Of a stretch of DNA of 16,142 nucleotides, positions 1 to 6,974 are shown piece after piece; the stretch's first letter is position 1; every line of letters starts with the position of its first letter. The notes under the pieces were generated by a model. It saw nothing but the letters and a program-made list of their open reading frames with translations. It ran no database searches and had not been told where the DNA came from. Location of the stretch: NCBI GenBank assembly GCA_964438715.1, contig CAYTLQ010000090.1, positions 1 through 16,142 of the forward strand. Direction: 5' to 3'. The translations under genes were made by a program, and so were the position numbers. The DNA is from CAYTLQ01 sp964438715. Lineage in GTDB: Bacteria; Bacteroidota; Ignavibacteria; Ignavibacteriales; Ignavibacteriaceae.

Positions 1-1
1 G

Positions 2-724
2 TTAAGAATTATGAGCTTCCTCACCAAACAGCTAAATGAATTGAAGTTCTCACAAAATCCTAAGTTACGCATTGAGGTAGCATTATGTCATCTCATAGGA
101 TTTGAAAAAACTGAAAATCTTACGAATCTCATACAAAAGCTCAATAACGCTGATTTCTCAGCTTCATTCAAAGACAATCCTCTGCCAAAGACAAACAGTG
201 TAGAAAAAAAAAAGGGTGAATTAAAAAATCCATCAGAAACTGACTCTGTAGTTTCACCTGAAAAATCTCAGTTACCGGTTTCACAGACAGTTGCAGATCC
301 TGTTTCGGATTCACTAAGAACTGAAAATAAGGATATCAATCGTGAGAAGGAAACATCAAAGCAATCGGAAACTGACCTTTTCGAAATCTGGGAAAAATTG
401 AAAGAAGAAATTGCTAATGAAAAAAAAGCATCACTTGGCGGTATTCTTCAACATTTATTTCTTGAAGATATTAAGAGTGGGAAGGCAAATATGGTTGTTG
501 ATGACTTAGAAGCATTAGGAGTGCTTGAGTTAAATCAAGAATATTTTAATCGAAAGCTGAGTCAAAAACTGGGAAAAAAAATCTCGGTTGTATTTACTCT
601 TAAGAAAGGAGAAAAAAGTTTACAGGATAATCATAATCAGGTGAGCTCTCCCCTTCTGGTGAAAGAGCAAAGTCCGCTTGAAAAAGCTATAGTTGAAATA
701 CTCAACGGACAAAGAATAGAGTAA
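2..724 (+). CDS. dnaX: DNA polymerase III subunit gamma/tau, C-terminal part (5' end outside window)
   Basis: This is the tail of the clamp-loader subunit that loads the beta clamp and tethers polymerase cores at the replication fork. The first ATG is at 11, but the same frame is open back to base 2 (Leu-Arg-Ile before the Met), so the gene starts outside the window and the AAA+ ATPase part is not visible. What is seen is a helical segment with the pattern NELKFSQNPKLRIEVALCHL, typical of DnaX domain III. A polar Lys/Ser/Glu-rich linker of about 90 residues follows, then a compact C-terminal domain starting at DLFEIWEKLKEEI and ending PLEKAIVEILNGQRIE, as in DnaX tails where a tryptophan-led helix opens the last domain. 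The stop lies 5 bp from the stop of the convergent SET gene, and no hairpin terminator is visible between them. The assignment rests on pattern only; the catalytic core is not available to confirm it. Confidence 0.8.
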   Translation, partial: LRIMSFLTKQLNELKFSQNPKLRIEVALCHLIGFEKTENLTNLIQKLNNADFSASFKDNPLPKTNSVEKKKGELKNPSETDSVVSPEKSQLPVSQTVADPVSDSLRTENKDINREKETSKQSETDLFEIWEKLKEEIANEKKASLGGILQHLFLEDIKSGKANMVVDDLEALGVLELNQEYFNRKLSQKLGKKISVVFTLKKGEKSLQDNHNQVSSPLLVKEQSPLEKAIVEILNGQRIE

Positions 725-729
725 ATATT

Positions 730-1170
730 TTAGTCCTGTTTTCGTTCTGGAAGATTAGTATCATCCTCATCCACACATTGCTCGCATGAACAATCATCAT
801 AAATTTCGTCATAACCATAATCAATAGTCAATTCTTCTCCCGCTTCAATATCTCTGGATGCAATGAGTGAGAGAGAATTCTCGTCAAATTCCTCAACACT
901 ACAATTAGGATCGCAATTGTGGTTAATATATTTTATTAGTGTGGTATTTGCAGTATCAATATAGTTATGCTCATTCCAAAAAATATAGACATTATTCTCC
1001 TCCTCCTCCCTCCTGATACACTCCTTCTCAGATATTACTTCCCCGCTGATTACAGTTATTAAAGCATCTTTTGGGATTTTAACAGCGGTAAAGATTCCCT
1101 TTCCATGAATACCTGATTCCTTAACAAAAAGATATTTATCAAAATCAGTTTCTTTTAGTTTTTCCGTCAT
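730..1170 (-). CDS. Small SET-domain protein (putative protein-lysine methyltransferase)
   Basis: This 146-residue protein is almost nothing but a SET domain, the fold that transfers a methyl group from S-adenosylmethionine to protein lysines. Visible motifs are GIHGKGIF (residues 20-27), YINHNCDPNC (81-90, the NHxC AdoMet/knot motif), and ASRDIEAGEELTIDYGY (104-120, with the catalytic-site DY at 117-118). Post-SET cysteines follow at 127, 129 and 132 and could bind zinc together with Cys86. The end is very acidic. I chose the ATG at 1168-1170: a TTG exists 7 codons upstream, but the ATG has GGAA just ahead of it and gives the expected SET start. The gene overlaps the 3' end of the secreted-protein gene by 26 bp, which suggests translational coupling. 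The substrate is unknown; bacterial SET proteins act on varied targets. The domain call is firm, the specificity is not. Confidence 0.82.
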   Translation of the reverse strand: MTEKLKETDFDKYLFVKESGIHGKGIFTAVKIPKDALITVISGEVISEKECIRREEEENNVYIFWNEHNYIDTANTTLIKYINHNCDPNCSVEEFDENSLSLIASRDIEAGEELTIDYGYDEIYDDCSCEQCVDEDDTNLPERKQD

Positions 1171-1618
1171 AAATTTCCAGCATATTCTCAATATGTGTAT
1201 TCGGCATTATCGGAAGGTAATGCTTGAATTCTTCAGAATTTGACTCAAGTTTATAATCAACTGTTTCCAGGATATTGGAATTAAAACCAATAAATACAGC
1301 TTGTAAAATTCCATATTTTTTTGTCGCACGATTGATTGTTAAATGTGTTTTGGTTCTATAAATCGCTCCTGATATTCCCTCTAACCTAATAGCCGGATTA
1401 TGTAACTCAACAATCCAGACTTCAAATATTCCATTACCCTTATCAGAAAGACTGGAAGAATCGTACCAACAATTCAATCCCCCTCCGGTATGAAGCTCTT
1501 TCCAAACTGAAAGCTTTTCATCCTTATTTTTTTGTGCCAATGAAGATTGTACAGAAAAAACCGTTACAATCATAATTAACAGTGCAATACTTTGTATTCC
1601 TTTTTGCATATAAATCAT
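1145..1618 (-). CDS. Small secreted protein, possibly surface-adhesin E-like
   Basis: This 157-residue protein begins with a typical Sec signal peptide: Met-Gln-Lys-Gly, a hydrophobic core at about residues 9-22, then SSLAQK with probable cleavage near residue 28. The mature part has WKELHTGGGLNCWYDSSSL (39-57), then VWIVEL (67-72) and a beta-rich stretch. A Trp-led strand, a 'YD-SS' turn and a 'VW' strand resemble the surface-adhesin protein E-like family, but the match is by eye and weak. Two ATGs are possible, at 1618 and at 1609 (Met4); both give the same mature protein. The start region, including both ATGs, lies in a 30-bp sequence that is repeated exactly 67 bp upstream. A sigma-70-like promoter sits between the copies, so this gene and the coupled SET gene may be expressed separately from lexA. 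No enzymatic function can be assigned. Confidence 0.7.
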   Translation of the reverse strand: MIYMQKGIQSIALLIMIVTVFSVQSSLAQKNKDEKLSVWKELHTGGGLNCWYDSSSLSDKGNGIFEVWIVELHNPAIRLEGISGAIYRTKTHLTINRATKKYGILQAVFIGFNSNILETVDYKLESNSEEFKHYLPIMPNTHIENMLEIYDGKTKRN

Positions 1619-1625
1619 TTCAGAT
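1596..1625. repeat. 30-bp direct repeat, copy 1 (covers gene start)
   Basis: This 30-bp stretch is identical to 1663-1692. It contains the start codon and first codons of the secreted-protein gene (Met-Ile-Tyr-Met-Gln-Lys-Gly-Ile) plus a few bases upstream. The period between the copies is 67 bp and the 37 bp between them are not repeated. Confidence 0.95.
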
Positions 1626-1655
1626 ATTATACCAGCGCATTGTAGAATCTGTAAA
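1626..1655 (-). promoter_or_regulatory. Candidate sigma-70-like promoter of the secreted-protein gene
   Basis: On the minus strand TTTACA (1650-1655) is followed after 18 bp by a perfect TATAAT (1626-1631). Transcription would begin near 1619, at or just before the first ATG of the gene (1618). The message would then be leaderless, or would use the second ATG at 1609 with a very short leader. It lies exactly in the 37 bp between the two copies of the direct repeat. The caveat is that Bacteroidota-type sigma factors often use a different -10 consensus. Confidence 0.35.
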
Positions 1656-1662
1656 TTTAGAA

Positions 1663-1692
1663 ATTCCTTTTTGCATATAAATCATTTCAGAT
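1663..1692. repeat. 30-bp direct repeat, copy 2 (overlaps stop of the DUF72 gene)
   Basis: This is the second exact copy. Its last base falls in the stop codon of the DUF72 gene. Read on the minus strand it carries a second ATG with the same first codons and opens a 21-codon reading frame (1685 to 1620). That frame ends with a TGA one base before the real gene start at 1618. Confidence 0.95.
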
Positions 1693-2579
1693 TATTCTGA
1701 AAATACTACCCTGTTAAGACTTTTAATAAATGTCTTAAACACTTCATTAATGGTAATAGAATCTTTTACTTTAAGTAGTTCCATTAATTCATAAGCATTA
1801 ACCGGAGCATTACCATGAGGATGGTTATTGAGAATGATAAAAACTTCTTTAGAGGCACTAATTACATCTGCGGCCTTTTGAAGTATTTCATTTAATTCGC
1901 CAAATGAATACAGATAATTGTATCGTTCATTTTGCTCTTCATAGGTAAGTTTTTTACCATAATTTTGAATCGATTTTTGCCATGCTTCAGTATTCCTGCC
2001 ATGCAATCTGATATAAACTTTATCTGAGGTCAATATTGGAGTAAAAGGTAGAGCTTTTCCTAAAGATGGCTGATCAATACACGCAAAGGTAACCGAATTA
2101 TCTTTAACATAAGTAAGTGCCGCATCATTTATCCAGGAACTATGTCGGACTTCCATTATGGGAGAATAATCTCTGAATGCATTTACCAGTTGATAAAGCA
2201 CCTTCCTTGAGTGATCGTTATACGAAAACGAGTAGGGAAACTGTAACAATGTCCCGGAAAGTTTTCCACTTCTTTTTAAGATTGTAAGGTTATCGGTTAT
2301 CTTTTTTATGTCGGTTGTATTAAAAAATCGGCCATGGGTAAAGGAATTATGCATTTTGACTATGAATCGGAAATCAGGTTTCTCTGATACTTTATTGACC
2401 CAGCCCTCAACTACTTTTGGGTGAATAAATGTGTAATAGGTTGCATTAACCTCAATAACATTAAAAAGTTCTGAATAATATCTGAGCCAGTCAAAATTTG
2501 GCGATTGGGGTTCGGGATAAAATTTTCCTATCCAGTCCTGATATGTCCATCCGGCAGTCCCAATAAAAAACTTTGCCAT
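1692..2579 (-). CDS. DUF72 (YecE-like) TIM-barrel protein
   Basis: This 295-residue protein has the usual length and motifs of the DUF72/YecE family, which has a TIM-barrel-like fold and no settled biochemical function. Motifs in order are IGTAGWTYQDWIGKFYP (6-22), IEVNATYY (42-49), LLQFPYSF (111-118), EVRHSSW (143-149), YIRLHGRN (189-196) and NNHPHGNAPVNA (251-262). All the family's conserved aromatic, histidine and asparagine positions appear to be present, so the protein is likely intact. The ATG at 2577-2579 is preceded by AGGAA about 8 bases upstream. It begins 48 bp after the lexA stop with no visible terminator between, so it probably shares the lexA transcript and could respond to DNA damage. 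The family assignment is strong; the role is unknown. Confidence 0.9.
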   Translation of the reverse strand: MAKFFIGTAGWTYQDWIGKFYPEPQSPNFDWLRYYSELFNVIEVNATYYTFIHPKVVEGWVNKVSEKPDFRFIVKMHNSFTHGRFFNTTDIKKITDNLTILKRSGKLSGTLLQFPYSFSYNDHSRKVLYQLVNAFRDYSPIMEVRHSSWINDAALTYVKDNSVTFACIDQPSLGKALPFTPILTSDKVYIRLHGRNTEAWQKSIQNYGKKLTYEEQNERYNYLYSFGELNEILQKAADVISASKEVFIILNNHPHGNAPVNAYELMELLKVKDSITINEVFKTFIKSLNRVVFSE

Positions 2580-2627
2580 TTCCCTTATTCCTAAAACTTT
2601 TTAGTAAAAAAAATCCTCAGCTCTAAT

Positions 2628-3233
2628 TTAAAGCATCGTTCGATAAACTCCAATCACAAGCCCAACAGCCCGCAATTCATCTTCGGGAATCTTTAGCGGA
2701 GGAAATGCAGGATTTTCTGAATGGAGTTCAATACTATTTTTCCGTTTGTAATATTTTTTCACAACTGCTTCATCATTTATTATAGCAACTATTACATTGC
2801 CGTCCCTTATCTCCGGCGGGTTTGGTTGCACCATTATTACATCACCATCACAGATATATGAATCTTTAAGACTATTCCCCTTAACTTTTAACAAAAATGA
2901 TGATTCCGGTAACTTCTTTAAAGCAGGTAATTCTATCAACTCCAATTGATCGTTATAAATTACCAGCGGATTTCCTGCGGCTACCTGGCCGATAATAGGT
3001 TTCTTTAATGTGGATTTTTTATTTCGAAGAAGTGTTATCCCACGAGGGCTATTTTTAACTCTTTTGATAAATCCCTTTTTTTCCAGCGCCTGCAGATGCT
3101 GTCTGATAGTTGACCGATTAGATAGACCAAAATGACTGGCAATTTCTGCCAAAGTAGGCATATTGCTACCTTTTTGAGAACATTGCTCAAGATACCGGAG
3201 AATTTTATTTTGTGACGGAGAAAGATCAATCAT
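2628..3233 (-). CDS. lexA: LexA repressor (SOS regulator, S24 self-cleaving)
   Basis: LexA represses DNA-repair genes and cleaves itself when RecA filaments form on damaged DNA. This 201-residue protein has the full family length. Residues 1-69 form the winged helix-turn-helix (MPTLAEIASHFGL and STIRQHLQALEKKGFIKR). A linker leads to the cleavage site Ala86-Gly87 in GQVAAGNPL, then to the S24 peptidase domain with nucleophile Ser121 (KVKGNSLKD) and general base Lys159 (DEAVVKKYY). The spacing from the scissile bond to Ser and Lys follows E. coli LexA closely, so self-cleavage should be intact. The start at 3233 aligns with known LexA N-termini, although there is no good Shine-Dalgarno. The start codon lies inside a 14-bp perfect inverted repeat, the likely autoregulatory operator. 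Upstream is the large hybrid kinase gene, 75 bp away. Confidence 0.95.
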   Translation of the reverse strand: MIDLSPSQNKILRYLEQCSQKGSNMPTLAEIASHFGLSNRSTIRQHLQALEKKGFIKRVKNSPRGITLLRNKKSTLKKPIIGQVAAGNPLVIYNDQLELIELPALKKLPESSFLLKVKGNSLKDSYICDGDVIMVQPNPPEIRDGNVIVAIINDEAVVKKYYKRKNSIELHSENPAFPPLKIPEDELRAVGLVIGVYRTML

Positions 3234-3263
3234 ATTTTACCATACATAAGTATGGTAAAATAT
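3232..3263. promoter_or_regulatory. Perfect inverted repeat over the lexA start: candidate LexA operator
   Basis: The arms ATATTTTACCATAC (3232-3245) and GTATGGTAAAATAT (3250-3263) are perfect inverted complements around a 4-bp spacer (ATAA). The repeat covers two bases of the lexA start codon and the place where a ribosome-binding site would lie. LexA usually represses its own gene through a dyad next to the promoter, which makes this the prime operator candidate. It does not match the E. coli (CTGT-N8-ACAG) or Bacillus (GAAC-N4-GTTC) boxes. As RNA the arms could also form a hairpin hiding the start codon. No U-tract follows, so it is not an ordinary terminator. Confidence 0.6.
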
Positions 3264-3308
3264 TAAAACATCATTAAATAAACAAATCGCTTAAGATGTA
3301 GCGGTTCA

Positions 3309-6300
3309 TCAGGAAAGGAGCATAATTTTTTCGAGAGAATCAATCATCTTTTCCCGGAAAATAGGTTTAGATATGAAATCGTTAAAACCGGCGGCAATGA
3401 ATTTTTCCCGATCACCGGGTAAAACATACGCAGTTACAGCAATCACCGGTATATGCTGTAATCCGGGCATCTGTCGTATCATTTTTAAAGCATCAAGACC
3501 GTTGTACTCACCTTGCAGATTTATATCCATCACGATAAAATCGAATACTTGTCCTGTTAATAAAGGAAGTGCCTCTTCAAAACTAACGGCGAATTTAATC
3601 TCGCGTAGTTCCTTCATCTGAACGTTAAATAAAATCTGCGAATCAACCTGATCTTCAATATAGAGACAATTATAATTTGCCAGCTCAAGAACTTTTTTCT
3701 GAGGAGGTGGAGTGAATACAGGCTCAGGTGTCTTAATTGAAGTTGCCAGCTTCTGTTTCTCAACTGCTGGTGCAACTTTTGTCATCTGAGGCTGAACTAC
3801 CGGGGTTGATGTAAATGATGTAGTTGACTTCTTGGTTTTAGGTTGCTCCTGCTGAGGAAATTGTTGTTTAGAAACAACCGGCATAGAACGAAACTCTTTA
3901 TTTAACGGAGTTTCTTCAGGTATCGGTTTAAGTTTTCGAGACTCATTAACTGAAGGTTTCTTATACTCAAATTTTGGAATATCCTCTATTTCAGGTTCGG
4001 AATTAACAGAATCGAAACTCTCCTTATCTACAAAATTTGTCGTAAAATCAAATTGGGATTTTGCAGGAGTAAATTCGTCCTCTTCAAATTGCGGTTCTTC
4101 GGTAAAAGTAAACTCAGAAGTTTGCTTAAATGATGAATACGGCTCAACCTGAGCATATTCATTCTCTGATATTTCTGAGGAAGAATTTGTGAACTCGTCT
4201 GTTTGAGGGATAGCAACATCGGCTGATGATCGCTCCTCAAATAAATTTAATGGTAATATAAATCCCAGCTCTGCAGGTTTCCCCGAGCGTTGAACAATTT
4301 CAATAGTTCCCCGTAATGCTTCTAAAAGACTCTTGAGAGACTTTATACTATATTTGGATATATGAAATGTTTTTGGATTAATTGAGCCTTTCGTATTGAA
4401 TACATCCAGGAATGTTTCCAGCAGATGATCAGAAATTTTAACTGACCCATCTTTCACTGAAATTAAATAATTAAAATCATCTACCTGAGCAGTCGAAATA
4501 TATACTTTTTCTTCCCTTGTTATATGTGCGACAACCTTCAGAAATATACCTAAGAATGAAGTTAATTTCTTTTTATCGCTATAAACAGTTAGGCTACCGG
4601 AAATTTTTCCTGCTACTAATGTCCGATTAATTCTTTGAAAATACTCAGACTCTTCTTTAATAAAGGTGTCAATGATATCTGCTACTCTTATTTCATCGGG
4701 AACAAGTTCTTTAAGTTCACCTTGTATTACAGCGTATTCTGAGATTGAATTCATTATCTCAAGCAGATTTTCCCTGTTCTGGTCAATGTACTCAAGCGCC
4801 TCTTTCTGTTCTTCAGTTGGTGACTTGATTCCATCTTTAAGTTCCTGAACAAAACCCAGTATGACATTGATTGGTGTTAGAATCTCATGAAAAATTCCTG
4901 AAATCTGTGCCCCATCGAGAGATACACTTTCCCCAGGCTTTGTGATAGTTTCACCTTTATCCGGTTTTTCAACAAAAACTTCCTTTTCTACAACGACTTC
5001 TTTCACTACTTCCTTAATGACTTCACGGGATTTAGGATGCACTGTAATCAGAATTTGATAAGCAGTAATATCTTCAGTATGGTCAACAACCGGAATAGCT
5101 TTTATACTGACATCATCATAATCGCCATTTGGATTTTTAATTTTACCACCGGTAGTGATTACCTCTTTAGACTGATTATAAAAAATTTTAAGATTAATTT
5201 CCCCTCGTAAATCGTCGGTAAATAATGAAATTATTGAGGAATCTTTTATCTCCTGCTTTGTCACATTCAAGTATTGTAATACTGCAGAATTAGTTTCTTT
5301 TATAAAACCATTAATATCGGTTGTAAACAAGAGATCTGATGTATGCTCAATTGTTGACCGTAATAATTTTAACTCTTTTCTTTTTTCCAGTTCAACTGTA
5401 ATATCTTTTACGACATTGAAATGAGCTGGTTTATTTTCATACATGAAAAGAGTTTTATAAATCTCCACGAGAACAGCAGAGCCGTCATGCTTTTTATGCT
5501 TATAGGGTCCCACCAACTTTGTTATTTTATCATCAGCCTGATTATTTTCGAGAAGAGTCTGAATGTCTTCAGGCGAGTACAAATCGGTTAAATCCATTTG
5601 TAAAAATTCTTCTCTTCGATAACCGTACAATTGGAGTGCAGCATTGTTCACTTCGAGAAAACGCAGATTTTCCGCATCATAAATGAAAATAGGATCCGGA
5701 TTGTTTTGAATAAGTATATCGAACATTCTGCCTTTTTTCTTTAATAAATCCTCTAAATTGTCGAAATTAAATTCTTTTTCGATGAAGAGGTAGTACTTTA
5801 CAGATTCACCATCACGACTAAGAATTTTTCGTAAATCGCAGGAATATACTGAACTTTCTGTTTTTGAAAAAGCCAATTTTGCCTCGATATGATACTGCTC
5901 TTTCTCCGAACTTAAAAACCTCTCCACTTTGTGCCTGTTATCACCAAGAAACAACTCCGATAAACTTACTTCCCCTATTGTAATTTCCGGGAAAAATTTT
6001 CGGAACATTGGAGTCAAATCTTCAAGTTTATTTTCTGAGTTAAATCGGGCGGCAATTATAGGAAATTTCTGAAAGCTTATCTCCTCATTTTTCAAGGAAG
6101 AGAAAGCCTGATCATCGTATGTGGATTTCTTTTTCTGGGAAATTCCAATTATCGCAAGGATATTATTCTCAGCATCAATTAATGGTATTTCAATAGTCTG
6201 AAAATCCCTCATAGCGGCAAAACCTCTCAACGGAATTCCTTCAATTACCATACAATTGAGAGTTTCCTTAATATAGTTTTCTATGGTTCTGTAAAATTCC

Positions 6301-6953
6301 AGATAATAAATAGGTAAGAAATTTCTTTCAAGTTTACCTTCAAGTTGATTCGTCCGAAAACCGAGCGACTTTGCAAATTTATCATTTACAATTACATAAG
6401 CATCGGATGAATCTTTTAACCAGAACAATTCCTCTATCTTATTAATTTCCTGTTGAATTTTATTTTTACCAAGGAAGGTGAACGGAAACGATGAGCGAAT
6501 CTCTTCAATAATTTCCAAGATTCGCTTGTTATGAACAATTTTTTCTAACTCTTCACCAGGTAACGAAAGTCTGACGCTCGCTTGTTCACTGGTTTGAAAA
6601 AAATCCTGATCAATTACAAGCATGAACAAATGAGAACCATACTCCTGCTGAATAGCGCTGATCTGAAACTCACTTTTAAGAACCTGACCTGAAGTCGTTC
6701 TTATTGTCATCAGTTCCTTTAATGCTCTCTGACTTCTTTCCGCATCACTAAATAATTGATTAATTCGCTGGTGATCTGCAGTATTTATTAGTTCAAACAG
6801 GTTACGCTGATTCAAATTAACTTTAAATAAATCATTTGCACCGGCATTGGCATAAAGAATATCTGCTTTCTGATCACAAATAAGAAATGGCACTCTAAGA
6901 ATTTCACCGATTTTTTTCCCCGATTCAATATGAGTATTTTCAATAGTTTCCAC
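3309..6953 (-). CDS. Multi-PAS hybrid histidine kinase with degenerate ATPase domain and C-terminal receiver
   Basis: This 1214-residue soluble signalling protein has no visible membrane segment. About five PAS-like sensor regions occupy residues 12-118, 170-275, 295-395, 408-525 and 530-640; the second (DSSDAYVIVNDKFAKSLGF) and fourth (NPDPIFIYDAENLRFLEVN) are clearest. A Glu/Val/Lys coiled-coil-like linker follows (644-664), then a HisKA-like helix with IFHEILTPINVILGF and phosphoacceptor His689. The ATPase region (about 780-905) is degenerate: the N-box has no Asn (near 799-812), the G1 box reads VKDGSVKI, and the G2 glycines are missing. A disordered Ser/Pro/Glu/Gln-rich linker (905-1090) leads to an intact receiver with Glu1100-Asp1101, phospho-site Asp1143, Thr1174 and Lys1196. 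The start is GTG with AGAGGT four bases upstream. It lies 21 bp after the FN3 lipoprotein gene, so it is probably the last gene of the polysaccharide operon and may regulate it. Confidence 0.85.
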   Translation of the reverse strand: METIENTHIESGKKIGEILRVPFLICDQKADILYANAGANDLFKVNLNQRNLFELINTADHQRINQLFSDAERSQRALKELMTIRTTSGQVLKSEFQISAIQQEYGSHLFMLVIDQDFFQTSEQASVRLSLPGEELEKIVHNKRILEIIEEIRSSFPFTFLGKNKIQQEINKIEELFWLKDSSDAYVIVNDKFAKSLGFRTNQLEGKLERNFLPIYYLEFYRTIENYIKETLNCMVIEGIPLRGFAAMRDFQTIEIPLIDAENNILAIIGISQKKKSTYDDQAFSSLKNEEISFQKFPIIAARFNSENKLEDLTPMFRKFFPEITIGEVSLSELFLGDNRHKVERFLSSEKEQYHIEAKLAFSKTESSVYSCDLRKILSRDGESVKYYLFIEKEFNFDNLEDLLKKKGRMFDILIQNNPDPIFIYDAENLRFLEVNNAALQLYGYRREEFLQMDLTDLYSPEDIQTLLENNQADDKITKLVGPYKHKKHDGSAVLVEIYKTLFMYENKPAHFNVVKDITVELEKRKELKLLRSTIEHTSDLLFTTDINGFIKETNSAVLQYLNVTKQEIKDSSIISLFTDDLRGEINLKIFYNQSKEVITTGGKIKNPNGDYDDVSIKAIPVVDHTEDITAYQILITVHPKSREVIKEVVKEVVVEKEVFVEKPDKGETITKPGESVSLDGAQISGIFHEILTPINVILGFVQELKDGIKSPTEEQKEALEYIDQNRENLLEIMNSISEYAVIQGELKELVPDEIRVADIIDTFIKEESEYFQRINRTLVAGKISGSLTVYSDKKKLTSFLGIFLKVVAHITREEKVYISTAQVDDFNYLISVKDGSVKISDHLLETFLDVFNTKGSINPKTFHISKYSIKSLKSLLEALRGTIEIVQRSGKPAELGFILPLNLFEERSSADVAIPQTDEFTNSSSEISENEYAQVEPYSSFKQTSEFTFTEEPQFEEDEFTPAKSQFDFTTNFVDKESFDSVNSEPEIEDIPKFEYKKPSVNESRKLKPIPEETPLNKEFRSMPVVSKQQFPQQEQPKTKKSTTSFTSTPVVQPQMTKVAPAVEKQKLATSIKTPEPVFTPPPQKKVLELANYNCLYIEDQVDSQILFNVQMKELREIKFAVSFEEALPLLTGQVFDFIVMDINLQGEYNGLDALKMIRQMPGLQHIPVIAVTAYVLPGDREKFIAAGFNDFISKPIFREKMIDSLEKIMLLS

Positions 6954-6974
6954 GATTACCTCTGGTCTGAATTT

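Noticed and set aside
11..13. ATG at base 11 as the true start of the first gene
   Set aside because: The frame is open upstream to base 2 and the visible protein begins in the middle of a DnaX helical domain, so the start is outside the window.
724..745. Possible bidirectional terminator between the convergent dnaX and SET genes
   Set aside because: The gap is only 5 bp and neither strand forms a convincing GC-rich hairpin followed by a T-run.
4960..5030. Repetitive Glu/Val/Lys stretch in the kinase as a possible DNA repeat element
   Set aside because: The repetition is at the protein level (residues 644-664), in frame and coiled-coil-like, so it is ordinary linker coding sequence.
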